From NCBI GenBank assembly GCA_021234155.1, contig JAJEKV010000017.1:21113449-21177448 (forward strand): a DNA stretch of 64,000 nucleotides, in the 5' to 3' direction. The stretch is from Isoetes taiwanensis. Taxonomy: Eukaryota; Streptophyta; Lycopodiopsida; Isoetales; Isoetaceae. The translations under genes and the position numbers were made by a program. The notes beneath the pieces are model-generated. The model made no database searches. It saw only the letters and a list, made by a program, of their open reading frames with translations, and was not told where the DNA came from. This document shows positions 11,325 to 22,917 of this stretch, piece by piece. Each line of letters starts with the position of its first letter. The stretch's first letter is position 1.

Positions 11325-12537
11325 AATTGCAACCTCTTCTCTTTATGCACTAGGGCAAAGGTTGGAAATTGAATGTTCGTGCATACTTTTTTTTGAAGTT
11401 CACTTCCAAAAGTGACTTTGAAATCGCAGACATGATCAAGTTAGACTTTTCATTTGCATTTTGATTTAAAGGTAACAATGCACGGGCTTAAAAAAAAATT
11501 CTTAAAATCCTTAATAGTAACAATGCACGCGCTGATTTTTAACAAACCATTTTTTTTCTCCATAAAAGTAGCAAAGCACGCACTTAACAAATAGAGATGG
11601 TTGAACTCGTTAAATTTCAGTAAATCGCAAAAAGTTTAATACATAAAGATCGTATGAAACATCATAAATTCTCAGAAAAACATTAATACTAATTTAAGTC
11701 GAGCATTTTTTGCTGCTTCATCTCACGCAAAAAAAATAAAAGCATCAACATCTCTAATTCTTTATTTATCTCTAATTCTCCATTTGGTATACGATATGCT
11801 TCATCTCACGCAAAAAATAAAATAAAAGCATCACCATCTCTAATTCTTTATTTATCTCTAATTCTCCATTTGGTATATGATACCACGGGGCTACATTACA
11901 TTCACTGATTGTATGTACGTACTTTTAAACATGTACGTTAGAAATTAAAGAAATGGACATGGCCAAAAGAAATACATGGCTAAAAGAAATGGACTTTTGG
12001 CTGCATGACTATTTTTGTTTTTTATTTCATTGTAGGGTATGGTCGCCTCCTATCGTGACTGCCCCTCGGGGCACGGGTCATCCCCCGTCGTGTCGGTGTG
12101 ACATCGCCATGTGTCAAGCTGACCAGGCCCCTCTGGCGTCGGATGGTGGCAGGGCTTCACCACGTGTGTTTCCAGTTGACGTTATGTGGACGTCCTTTGG
12201 CCGTTATGGGTTGCTCCTATGCATTAGCCATGTGCCCCACTGTCGTGCAACTAGTGTTTGTAGCTGTGCAAGCTATGTGTTAGCCCTGTTGCCTACTGTC
12301 GTGCAACTGGTATCTATAGTTGTGCAACAGATTTACACACTCGTGGCTGTGTTAAGAGCACTGATCATGCCAATTCTAAAGTAGAATTCAATGCCCCTTG
12401 CTTGAATTCGCGCCCATTCCAGCACTCGATTACCGGAGCCCAATTCGAATACCCAGCTCCTGCTATGGCCCCCATCAGGATAAAAGGTAGCTTCAGCTTC
12501 TAATTTTCAAGCTTCTCGACATCAGGTTGTGAGGATC
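11325..12537. other. No gene recognised; transposon 5' region
   Basis: Contains the 83-bp tandem duplication (11714-11882). A more GC-rich stretch at 12030-12330 includes a degenerate direct repeat of about 60 bp around actgtcgtgcaact (12239 and 12296). A plus-strand frame at 11953-12384 is open but has no family features. Part of it is probably the 5' region of the pogo-like element. Confidence 0.4.
11714..11882. repeat. Two-copy tandem repeat, 83-bp unit
   Basis: The unit beginning tgcttcatctcacgcaaaa occurs at 11714 and again at 11797, nearly identical, differing mainly in the A-run length. Confidence 0.9.
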
Positions 12538-14634
12538 ATGACAACAGACACGGTTTCCACAAGAGGTCGCAGGGAGGTCGATGGTGAAGCCAGCAACAGG
12601 GTACCTATAGCAAGGAAAAGGGTTACTGCACCCAGGAGGAAGCATCGGGCACCAATCAGTGCTGCATCCACAATGCCATGGAGGCCAACCAAACGGGGGC
12701 AATGGAGTCGAGATCAAATGGCCGACATATTGGATGAGGTTAGTGAGTATGGTATATCTGTTAGAGAGGCATCTAGAAGGTCTGGAATCCCGGAGTCAAC
12801 AATAAGGGACTGGTTGTATGGCCGTATATCATATAAACAAACTGGTAATCCTCAAATTCTAACAACTCTACAAGAGGAAGAATTAGTCAACTGGGCACTT
12901 TCTAGGGCCGAGCATGGAATGGGGGTTACACTCTCGGCTGTCAAAGAGAGGGCAGCACATATGGCTATGGAAGGGGGTAACTCAGATTTCCATGGGGTTC
13001 CTGGTCGTAAATGGTGGAAGTTGTTCAAGCAAAGACATCCAGAGGTTGCACTAAGAAGTGCAGAGATATTAGATATAGCTCGGGTGCGTGCTATGACACA
13101 GCAGAATTTGGATAACTTCTATGCTGGTCTGAGGCAGATCTATGACGAGTTTGATTTCCCGGCCTCTAGGATTTGGAATGCTAATGAGACTGGCATCCAA
13201 GCTGGGAAGGTAAAGGGTATGAGGATCATAGGGAGGAAAGGGGAGAATACGGTAAGTGGGGTTGTCATGAACAACAGGGGATGGGTTACAATACTGGTAT
13301 GTGTGAATGCTGAAGGGTTCAAGATACCTAATATGTACATCTTCAAGGGTACCTGGATGAGACAAGATAACATTGCTAAATGTGAGGAAGGACCAATTCA
13401 GGCTGTTTAGCCCTCAGTATGGATGACTACAGAATTGTTCAAGTCCTGGTTGTCACATTTTGTTGCTAGGGTCCCAGATGGAGTATCCCCATCAAGGCCG
13501 CACCTTATAATATTGGATGGCCATGGCAGCCATGCGGAGCTAGAAGTAATTTTGGCAGCTAAAGGAATGGGCATTCATTTTGCCCTTCTATCAGCCCACA
13601 CATCCCATAGGTTACAACCTTTGGATGTGGCATGCTTTGCACCATTCAAAGCAGTATTCAAAAGGTTGAGGTCTTTCTATATGGTTAGCAAAGGGAGGAC
13701 AGAGCCAAAGAGGGAGGACATTGCAGAGCTCATCTCACAGGCCATTGAATCAGGGCTGACACCTAGCAACATCAAGGTGGGTTTTAGAGCAACTGGGATA
13801 TGGCCTTTCAACTCGGATAAGGTTAAGCCAGGCCAGGAAAGTGGCAGGTTTGGTAGGGTGCCCATAGAGCAGATTATGCAAAGTGGGGACCAAGAAGAGG
13901 CTGCCAACTTAGAGGATGAGGAATTGGAACAATTCAACATGGCTGATTTGCAACAGTTATGGGATGCACAACAGCCTACTGGTGAGGATGGTGACCAATA
14001 GCCAATTGGTGAGCATACGCATGTAATTGAGGATGTGGACATTGCAGATCATGGTGTGCATCCATCTCAGCAAGAAGGAGCACAAGTTGGTAACCATGAG
14101 GCCATCGATGCAACCTTGAGACCCTCACTGCAACCTGTGCTGCCAGCTCATGTCATGGGAGAAACATAGGTAGGTGTGCAGCAGGCTGAAAACCTGAGGA
14201 CATCACAGGCCTATGTGCAGCAGTCTCAGACCATGAGGGCAAGGGAGAGGGGTCTAGATCCAGATCTGAGTGGGAGGGTGCACATCTCTAGTGATGGCTT
14301 CTGTGAGGCCTTGGCCGCTAAGAGGTCTAGAAGGGCTGAGGCTGAGAAACTAAAGAATGAGCAAGTTGCAGCCAGGAAAATCGAGGTTGCTAGAAGGAAA
14401 TTGGAAAGGCTAGAGGCGGGCAAGAGAGCACAACAAAATAGGGAAGAAAGGGAAAATAAGAAGAAAGCAGATGCTGCATTTGAAGCCTCTACTGCAAGAC
14501 CTAGAGAATTCATGTACCCTAGGGGCCTTTCAAGAGTGGCTGCAGTCTTTAGCTTTCAGAGGCCAATGAGTGAAGAGGTCAAGAGCAAAAGATTAGAGGT
14601 GAGAAACAGGATGAGGATGAGGTCTGGACTATGA
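12538..14634 (+). pseudogene. Pogo/CENP-B-type transposase with three in-frame TAG stops
   Basis: One frame runs from ATG 12538 (after a TAA at 12481) to the TGA at 14632-14634. It is interrupted only by TAG at 13408-13410, 13999-14001 and 14167-14169. An N-terminal basic segment precedes a psq-type helix-turn-helix (ISVREASRRSGIPESTIRDW, residues about 75-95) and a Tc5-type second HTH region. The DDE domain has RIWNANETGIQ (the catalytic Asp of the usual N-x-DETG is Asn here), HLIILDGHGSHAE (second Asp) and HRLQPLDVACFAPFK (third Asp). GFRATGIWPFNSDKV is a hallmark of pogo-like proteins. The C-terminal 150 residues are a Lys/Glu/Arg-rich coiled coil. Confidence 0.88.
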
Positions 14635-14644
14635 ACGTCAGCAG

Positions 14645-15269
14645 GTCAGTGGATTGACAACCCCAGTTATGAGTGATCACACAATTTTCCATGATAGTGA
14701 AGAAGAAGTTGAGGTTATGTGTAGCTTGGAGGATACACACTTATGCTCGGGTGACGTTGATGGTGTGCAGGATGTTAGCATAGAAAGGTTCCTGCCTCTG
14801 GTCAGACCTGTTCCAAACTCCATTAGCACAATCAGGTCACCAATGAAGACATGGGACTTGGTCAACAGGGAGGGAGAGACACAGACACACGCGGAGATTG
14901 GCCCAAGGAATTACATGAGGTTGGACACACAACGTTGGGTCAATTATGCAGCAACCAATTCTGGCCCTCAACGTGACCACGATAAGGCCATAGACAAGGC
15001 TAGGATCATTCGAGAAATGGTCAAAATAGGTGTGGACAAGAACATAATCTCCCGGGCCAGGGGAATGGATGTGGAGTTTGCAAAGACTTGGAGGATAAAT
15101 ATGTCTGAAGGCCCGGGGCCAATATCAAGATTCGAGGAGGGAAACACATTCACTAACCAGGTTTGTTTAGTCTACATCAGGCTTTTATGGGAATTGGCAT
15201 TTGTGATACAATAATAACATTTGCATATGGCAGGTATCCGAAGACAGTGACGAGACCTTAGATAACTAA
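14645..15269 (+). CDS. Second frame of pogo-like element, one intron
   Basis: The frame runs open past 14669 (first ATG) to 15160, where CAG|GTTTGT is a good donor. TATGGCAG at 15226-15233 is the matching acceptor, and splicing (intron 15161-15233, 73 bp) leads to VSEDSDETLDN and a TAA at 15267-15269. The protein is acidic at the start (HDSEEEVEV), with RDHDKAIDKARIIREMVKIG in the middle. It lies one frame off the transposase end. A 46-bp GT...CAG segment (14599-14644) would join the two in frame, but that is unusually short for an intron, so a 1-base frameshift is equally likely. I do not recognise the family; it could be the C-terminal part of the transposase. Confidence 0.5.
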
Positions 15270-17906
15270 GGCAGCTGGCATTCAACCCTAAACTCATTGC
15301 ATTGTTTATTACGTTTGAGATATTTGTTTAACTCAGAAGGAGATTTCTCGATGTATAATACAACAGACATTGGTGATCAATTAACTAGAGCCCAATTGAC
15401 CCTCTTAAGTTCTGTGTCATTCAGATCATGCTCACTACATATACACAAACATTATATACAACAACTAATTTATCTTGCCTTATGTCTCTCTGCATCCTGA
15501 AGCACATCCGCGTAGAGCAAGAAAAGCAAGTGTTAAGACAAAACTAAAGTTATACACATGAACTATATCCAAAACTCAAATCCAAAAAAAGGCCGAGGCT
15601 CTGTTTCATTAACTCATTTCCAGAACAAAAAGCCCAAGGGCTGCTACACGGGATGGCAGTTGGGCCTATCACAAAAACTCTTGGCACGTAGGCCACATTC
15701 CAGATCAAGATAAAAGAGGAGGAAGGGGCATAGAGGCCACAGTCACGGTAAAAAAAGAAAAGAAGAGAAAGCTGATCGTCCAGTAGTGGCGATGCAAATA
15801 TGGAGGGAAGCATTCAAGGTTGCACAGGGCTTTGGAAGAGGAGGCTATCTTCTTCAGTAACCACAATCTCGCAGTGGATTAAGTCGTATCAGAGGGGGCC
15901 CTTTCAACCTGGGAGACTATCTTTAGAGACACCTGCGTGTTTGATCCATAATCACCGCTGTGCCTGCTATGTTAATGCAAGAAAACACAGTTAGCCTAGC
16001 CCAGAGTCATCCACATTAAGTTGAAGAAGACAACAGAAGCTGGCGCTTACCTGTGGCGCTTCGAGGGCTGATTAAGAATACTTCGGCTGTCGCAGGGAGA
16101 CAATGAACTCCCAATTTAAAGGAAGAAGGGAATGATGGGTCTGACCAGTCTGGACATCCCAGATTTCCAAAAATCCTCACCTTAAAGGCCAAATTCATCC
16201 ACTGCAGCTGGAGCAGAGACGGTCCGAGCCGTTTAGAGGCAAATCGATTGAAGAGTTAGGAAGGGTTTATGGAGGCAGGCTGGAAATTTGGCAAAGGCGG
16301 GAAATTGGGGACGATATCCGTTGGCCTAGGGCACGATAGCTGGCAACCTTAGGACGTAGGGGGCCTCAGGTATGGCGACCACGGTTTAAGCTGTATTAAT
16401 GCACCGTTACCCGATCGTGAGAGACTGGCGAACGAACAGAATGTTAAGTAGCGTGTCAGATGGCACACTTGGCGTCTTCGCGAGTCCAGAAGTCTGGCGA
16501 TGGCAGGCTTGGGGTATACGTGAATGGGGCTCAAGGTATACGTGAATGGGGCTACTAAAGTAACGACGCAGAAGCTTGGACCCCCCCCAACCCCCAGTTC
16601 ATGATGCTATAACTTCTTAACCTTAGGATTTTGATGAAAATTTGTTTTGTAGTCCAAGACATTAGGTATCCAACACACCCAGCAGACGGCTAAACGTGCG
16701 AATTTACTTACCTCGACTTACAAGAGACTTACAAGAGGTTGCCTCTAAAACATGACGACCATACCCTAGTGAAATGTAGATTTATTTGAAGGTCTCTTTT
16801 CCTTGGACTTTATTTTGCAAGGTAAGAATAGCCGTCTTTGCAAGGTCTTACAGCGATGGGTCTTGCAAGGCCTCCAGCAGCCTGCAACGTTGATTAGAGC
16901 AGCAGAAGCTCATCTGGACCGGATTATTTCTTGTTTATGTTGAGTTCTTGAGTCTTTGTTATGCCAGACCGGATTATTTCTTGTTTGCATTTCTTTCTTT
17001 TGATTCTGTGTGCTCTGCCAATCTAACATATCATGTTCGCCGTTTTCCACTGTGCAAAACTTGAAATGTCTTGATGCATTCTCTTCCAATTCCGAAGTAC
17101 AACAAAGAAGAAAAGAAGTTCAAGAAATCTCTTTTCAACAATTTGTCCGCTCTGCTTTAATGAGTAGGGTATTTGCATTTTTGAAATACATAGAAATAAT
17201 CACGCCAACAGAGATTCTAAAAGAGTACAAATTGAAGAGCTAACCCTGACTTGACGTGATTTGCCAAAACCAAGGAGCTTCTGAAAGACTTGCAGATCTG
17301 CTTCTGATACCACTCTTGGAAATCACTTCTGAGGACTTGCGGACCTGTCTGAGTCCCTGCTTTAATGCCAAAAAATGTGGGCTTGCCTTCTTATTTGAAG
17401 GGCAAAACTAAATGCAAACCAAACGATCCACTTCCGGGATGATGCAATTTCTGAGTGGGCGGAATGAACAGAGTAAACAGAAAGAGGGAAGCCGCTTACG
17501 CCTTTTGATTCTAAAAGAATAGGCATAATTTAAGCCTCCCGTTCATTACTGATATTGAGTACCTCGGAGTGAATTAACCAAGGAAACTTATAAGATAATT
17601 TGGCTAATGGTATTCATCACATTTGAAGAAAAACATTAATCACCTTTAAACCATCATTCATTTAAATTGGATTTATGTCTGTTCCAAAAGCACGCCACTT
17701 TTGCATACCCTTTTCTCAATATAGTGTTTTGTTGTGTGACATGCTGTTTTGCATTGTTGCAAATTGTTGCATTGTAGTAGTGGGTGGTTTAACATTTTCT
17801 TGTTTTAGTAAGAAGAATGTGGTGTTTCAATAGCATTTGTAGGTAACAACACATCAATATACACAGAACACTTTTTACATTGTATTCACTTGATATGAAG
17901 ATTACA
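15270..17906. other. No gene recognised
   Basis: Short direct repeats occur: ggtatacgtgaatggggct twice at 16515-16555, and gaccggattatttcttgttt at 16918 and 16968. A primer-binding-site-like motif on the minus strand is reported separately. No conserved coding block is read on either strand. Confidence 0.4.
17300..17316 (-). other. Primer-binding-site-like motif
   Basis: On the minus strand the sequence reads TGGTATCAGAAGCAG, close to TGGTATCAGAGC, the tRNA-iMet complement used by many plant LTR retrotransposons. No matching LTR pair or gag frame was recognised nearby, so this may be chance or a lone remnant. Confidence 0.25.
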
Positions 17907-20578
17907 TCATGGAGGGACTAATCCTTTCTTTGTCAAATAACTCTCCAGATAGGGATCCATCTCCTTAGTCCGATCTAGTTCTGGATGCGTTTTGACAACA
18001 TCTGATACTGTTTTACCAGAAGCCAAGCCACTCATGATGGACATGAATAGTACTAGAAACTCATCTGTTGAGTAATCCTGTGGAGTATAAGTTGGTGGAT
18101 TTAGAGCCCCGACCTTGATTATAAAAAAGCACTTAAGAGCATCATCATCTACTATTATTATGTCCTCTTTCTTTTGAATGCCAAGCTGATCCATCATAGT
18201 ACCAAGATGTTTCACGAAGACCGGTTTGCCATCCGGATCTCTTGGATGTGGAAACTTTATACACTTACTTTGGTCCCAAATCGTCACAAAGTCTCGATTC
18301 ATGCCTGGTAACACCCTAAGTACTTCATCAACATTTCTGCATTCCATTGAGGACCGATGGCAACTCGAAACAATCCGAGCGCCTCATTCATCATATCTTC
18401 TAAGTGTGACGAGGGATAGATCCATAGTATTCGATTCTAGAGGACTTGCTCAAGTCATCCTGGTTATTAAAAGCTTCTTAGGAAACGTTTTACACAGGAC
18501 ACCATTCAGATCGAAGACAATGATTTTGTCACAAGCAGGTGGAGGTCTGAACCATGGAAAACAAAGAGTTAGCCATGCAAAAGTGTTCTGCAATACACGC
18601 CAAGCGCGTTTTATCCTTCATAAATAAGCTACATATCGCGCTGGCGTGAATTACCTTTCATCGTCGCCATCCATCCTTGCGGTCTTAGCGTCTACTTCAC
18701 TCCCGGATGCTTACTTCTCGGAAGCATGAACGCATACACCGTTAAGTTCTGGACCGTTCTCTTCTATGAAAGCTACCACAGGGGTTTGATTCCTAACCTC
18801 AGTGGTTGCATCTGAGCTTGCATGATCATCCTGGCTGGTATCAGGAACTGCCGCAGTCGTACCCCCAAGCTGGACATTACCAGTTGGAATGTTATCAAGC
18901 ATGGACTTCAAATTTTTCTTCATGGTCTCACGTTCCCGCTCTAGCATTTCGGCCTTCTCCTCGGGGGTTGCATTGCTTTTTGAACAACTGGAGTTGCACT
19001 CGGAGGCTTTTGTGAACTAGTATTCTGCGTCTGCCCTTTGTAAGGTACCAAAGCCCACGGGTTTTTATCTTTGACAGGACCCCAATCAGCCGTGGCTAGT
19101 ACCTTTTCGAAAAACACTTCAAGGAAATCCCTGGACTGGTCATCGTTGACGAAACTTAAACATCTTCTTGATGTCTTCAGGGCCTCTCTACCAAACCCTC
19201 CAACATGCAATTCACAGCAAGTGGTATCAAGTGGTGCAAATGCCTCAACAAGATAGCTTGCCAGATTGATTGAAAACCCATGTTTATTCAAGGGTCCCTT
19301 TTCTTTTTGTCGGCAATTCCGTGAGTGATGTCTTTCCTGGTGAGGGTTAGGAACATCAAATTCCTCGCCTTCATTTTTTTATCCTCATCATCTGCTTTGT
19401 AGAAGACATTTTTCAAGTTGGGTTCGTCCAAAAGAAAACACTACCATGCACCTTTATCCGATGCCCCTTTGCTCTTAGCTACCTCGTAGTCGTCATCTGG
19501 CACAAGGGATATCATTATGAAGATTATACAAGCGCTTTTATACTGCATCCTCAAATCATCCTTTGTCTCAAAGAGAAGAGAGCCTTCCCTAACGACCTTT
19601 AGGCATTCCAAGTCATATGAAGCCACCAAAGCATGCATATGAGGCTCTCCTGGGGGACATATGATGACAATAGTAAAGAGCTTCTGAGTTGTTAAGCCTA
19701 TGCAGCTACTAAAAAAACTGCTGTACTCCTGTTGAGTCATCCCCTTCTCTCCTTTTGCAGTCCTGCTATCCAATACAAACAGAGAAATATTACGAGGGCC
19801 TATTGTTGTATCGGGTAGGAGACCTTTATAGCCAGTAGAGACCAGGTATTGGAGTGCAGGTAAGTCACCACCAACATCTTTCAGGACGGCAACCTTTCTT
19901 CTCAGCTCAGCCATCACCTTATCAGATAGCTTTGAGGTGTGCTGTTGGTTCTTTGATTTCCTGTTTTGCAGAAATTCCTTCACCAAAAAAGCGTATTTCT
20001 TGATGTCATCAGCGGACACCGCCATACTTGTCTAGCGGCCGGCCGACTTGAGGACAATGTTACATCACCAGATAACCGAAGTTCTTCACCAACTGCTACC
20101 TTCATAACTCGCATGTTCTTTATATGAGTGCAACAATCAATGAAGGACATTTTATCCTTAACTGAAGAAGCCTTCTTGTACAGAACTTCTTTGTTTATGC
20201 ATTGATTTAACAACCAAATGATTTCATCATCTTGAAGGCCCTGTACTTTCCTCATCTCGGTAGTCTTGAGATCAAATATTGAAGTATCTTGAGGAGGCAC
20301 TCGTCCCATTGGGTCTCGGTAGGCATTTACGAGCATAAGCATCCTGAACTCGTTCCACTTCATGAGACTTAGTCCTTAGCGAAGGCGATCTTGTAGGCAT
20401 GACTGTGGGACCTCTGGAAGCTGCTTCAGGGACGTCTCGCTTTGCTTCCTCCCCCAGTTTTTCCTTTTTTTTGCTCTTGGTTTCCTATCTTGGATGATAG
20501 TCGAGCCAAGGTCTTTTCCAATGCCTTAAACTCCTCTCGGACTTCGTTCCTCCCTGTTTTGTTTGCGGGGTCTTCCAT
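17907..20578 (-). pseudogene. Spliced protein with DNA-methyltransferase-like and FCP1/HAD-like regions
   Basis: The minus-strand start is ATG 20578 (MEDPANKTGRNEV, then a Lys-rich coiled coil). The 20363-19980 segment is unassigned. The 20025-19441 segment contains SLFVLDSRTAKGEKG, resembling the motif IV region (D-[PS]-x-[YW]) of beta-class N6/N4 methyltransferases. The 19291-18941 segment has NKHGFSINLASYLVEAFAP followed by VGGFGREALKTSRRC, matching the permuted motif X-to-I block (NKP...L...F..PG..V.D.F.G.G....A....GRRC). After a low-complexity linker and a 108-bp intron (18547-18654), a HAD domain begins: IVFDLNGVLC (motif I) and later GKPVFVKHLGTMMDQLG and IIIVDDDALKC. The last exon ends at 17907. 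A TAA at about 18711, TGA codons near 18450 and frame changes indicate decay. HAD identity is firmer than methyltransferase identity. Confidence 0.6.
18547..18654 (-). other. Intron separating linker from HAD exon
   Basis: The donor GAAAG|GTAATT (18655/18654) and acceptor GGTTCAG|ACCTCC (18547/18546) splice in phase into the DLNGVL exon. The donor end contains gcgctggcgtgaatt, the same sequence as the core of the repeat array at 20730-21001. Confidence 0.65.
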
Positions 20579-20729
20579 ATTCTATCCATTGGCCGGGCAT
20601 GGCGGGAGTTGTTTCACGTAAAGGCTGCGTGTAAGGAAAACATGTCGCCCAATATGAGCGTGGCATACAAAAATTAACCGCTTTTAGATCAAGCAAAGGA
20701 TAATCGCGGGAAACGTCAAAGGCGGTCGT

Positions 20730-21001
20730 GCCAATTCGGCCTGGCGTGAATTCATCTTTGCCAATTCGGCGCTGGCGTGAATTCATCTTTGCCAATTCGT
20801 GCCTCGCGTGTATTCGCCAGCCCGTATAAGCATGAATACACGCCACGCGCGAATTGCTAATGTATTGCATTTTTGATCAGGCGGAATGCGTTGGCAATTA
20901 GCGGCGTGTGCGTGTATTCATCGCTGACAATTCGGCGGACGAATACACACGCCAGGCCGAATTGGCAGCATGAATTCACGCCATCTTGTAATTGGCACGC
21001 C
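20730..21001. repeat. Array of ~30-bp repeats in both orientations (GGCGTGAATTCAT core)
   Basis: Units of the form GCCAATTCGGC-nCTGGCGTG-[AT]ATTCAT occur in direct orientation at 20730, 20760, 20791 and about 20892. They are inverted at about 20830-20857, 20940-20965 and 20964-21001. The array starts about 150 bp upstream of the ATG at 20578. Related single copies lie at 18636-18651 and about 24440. Mixed orientation and a promoter-proximal position suggest transposase or transcription-factor binding sites, or subterminal repeats of a DNA transposon. Confidence 0.7.
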
Positions 21002-21212
21002 TTGACACACGCTGGACCTAGTCTACTACTGTTATTGCTACTTGATATATCTGACTCTATTCCACCAAATATACTAACCTTTTATAAAGAAAGACTTCGC
21101 CCATTTCGTTCAATATTGCACTAATCTGCCATGTCCTCTCTGGCGGGTATGGGGCTTAAGCCCATACACCTCCCTGGTTGTAATGTAGCGGCATACATTG
21201 TTTGTCCTTTGC

Positions 21213-22236
21213 TTAGCAGCCCTGTTGGATAGGGATCGTTATTGCCTCAATAGAATGTCTGTCCCGAATAATAATAAAGGAAGCATACATTAGGGTTCTC
21301 CACTTTATTAGCTCTTCTAGTGTTGTCCATTGGAGGAGGAGCATCCTTTTTCTTATCCCAAGGAAGCACGCCACCGGTATAGGAACTTGGCCTGATTCCT
21401 CACCATCGCCCTCAATATTTCTCTTGCATGCTCGGTCATCATACCTCCTACTAACAAGACTTGACTTATGTGATCTCACCCGGACGGTCAACATGGATGG
21501 GATGTGTAAAAGATTGGCCAAGTGGGTAGTTGTTCCATACTTGACTAGCCTACTCATTGCCTCCAGCCGCAATTTCTTTTCGGAGTCATTTTTCGCCAAA
21601 ATGCCATCAATCAAGGTAAAATGGGATGTCCTTTCCTAAGTCGCAATCTTCGTACATCCCTCGATATCATTTTGATGCTTCATCTCCTCCGTGTAGTAAC
21701 TTGGAGAAGGTCCCCTAAGCTCTCTCCTCACCGCAGACACCCCTTCACTAATAGAGACCGGAGTGAGGACAGTATTTTGAGGCCATCCGTATTTGAAACA
21801 TGACTCGACTCACGCCCTTCTTCATCAGCCCATCTTTGAAAGCGCTTGCCACGCATGTGTAAATCCGGCGAGATCTTTCTTGTGGTTCTTCACAACCTCC
21901 ACTAGGAGTTGACAACATATGTCATCTTGCTCCTCACAAGTGATAAGAATACCTTGTTTCTTCATAAGATCGGTCTCTTTCTTTCTGGAGTGTAACACAA
22001 GATCCACCTTACCATTTGTTTTGCCTACATCAACATACCACTCCAAGCGACCGCATCCATCTTCTCCTGGGCATGGAGGATCTCGGTTCGCTTTCGATAA
22101 TGGATCCGCTATCATCCATCGACAATGCATAGGATACTGCGTCCTCATTGGGCTTTCCCTTCTTCTGTGAACTGGAGCTCGCTGGAGTATCTTCCGAGCC
22201 TCTTGCTTTCTTAGGAGGAGGTGTAGGAGCTACCAT
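21213..22236 (-). pseudogene. Unrecognised multi-part reading frame upstream of methyltransferase-like gene
   Basis: The minus-strand frame starts at ATG 22236 with a Pro/Ser/Lys-rich, nuclear-signal-like N-terminus (MVAPTPPPKKARG). A frame change near 22085 leads to CGRLEWYVDVGKTNGKVDLV, then a Cys-containing stretch (TCEEQDDICCQLLVEVVKNH) ending at 21825. A further frame with SYYTEEMKHQNDIEG (about 21690) and a last one at 21614-21213 follow. All share orientation with the methyltransferase-like gene downstream, so the two may belong to one mobile unit or be exons of one gene. No family recognised. Confidence 0.35.
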
Positions 22237-22917
22237 TCGGTTTTGTCTCTTCTTCCCTCATGCTTAGCGCGATTTCGGGTGGTCATCAATTCCGGCCAGG
22301 CTAAAGTACAGAATGGCATACAGTCCCCAATTACAGACATGCACTCGTTAGGCGTGCCAATTACAGCATGCCGAACAGACACTCGAAGGCAGACCAACTA
22401 AACACGGTCATACTACTTTACAAATTATAGACAGAACAGTTAATCACGAGTAGGACAATTTAACACAGGAAGGACATTTATTATGCAGATGCAAATACAA
22501 GTCACTGCAGAAATGAGCAGCTAAAGAAATGATAGACAGGAGTGTGAGCAGCTATAGAAATTTAAGTCACTGCTACAGAAATAATAGACAGGAGTATAGG
22601 CAGAAGATACAGAGCAAATACAGTAAATACAAAGAAAATCACAGAGCAAACACCGCACACACTAATCAGAGCAATGAACAATGAATGAATAACACACGCA
22701 ATGATGACAATATCGACCTTCAAAGACCTTCTCATGGCCGGCCTGAGTTTGGAGCAGCACGACCATCTTCACGATGATCTTGAGCGCCTCGGAGTTCTTG
22801 AGTTCTTGAGCGCCTCGGAGTTCTTGAGCGCCCGAGCAAGTCGACAATCAAAAGCAAGAAATGGAATTCAAAACTTATATAGATTTCCATAAGGCGATTA
22901 GGGTCGGCTTTCGATCG
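22237..22917. other. No gene recognised
   Basis: Upstream flank of the preceding frame. A small duplication of gagcgcctcggagttctt lies at 22783-22828. Confidence 0.4.

Larger units (their letters stand above)
12538..15269 (+). mobile_element. Pogo-like (Tc1/mariner) DNA transposon, coding part
   Basis: The interval holds a long CENP-B/pogo-type transposase frame followed by a second, spliced frame. Terminal inverted repeats and the TA target duplication expected for this superfamily were not identified, so the true element ends are unknown. The coding strand is uniform, but three in-frame TAG codons and an altered catalytic residue indicate an inactive copy. Confidence 0.8.

Noticed and set aside
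11953-12384. Long plus-strand open frame before the pogo-like gene
   Set aside because: No domain, no codon bias and an internal degenerate repeat; more likely transposon 5' region than a gene.
12300-15500. Terminal inverted repeats for the pogo-like element
   Set aside because: Weak matches (ttaagag...ccaatt near 12350 versus 15395-15408 inverted) are too short and interrupted to claim.
20526-20870. Minus-strand open frame across the 20.7-kb repeats
   Set aside because: Its 5' half is the repeat array itself. The true start of the adjacent gene is the ATG at 20578 in another frame.
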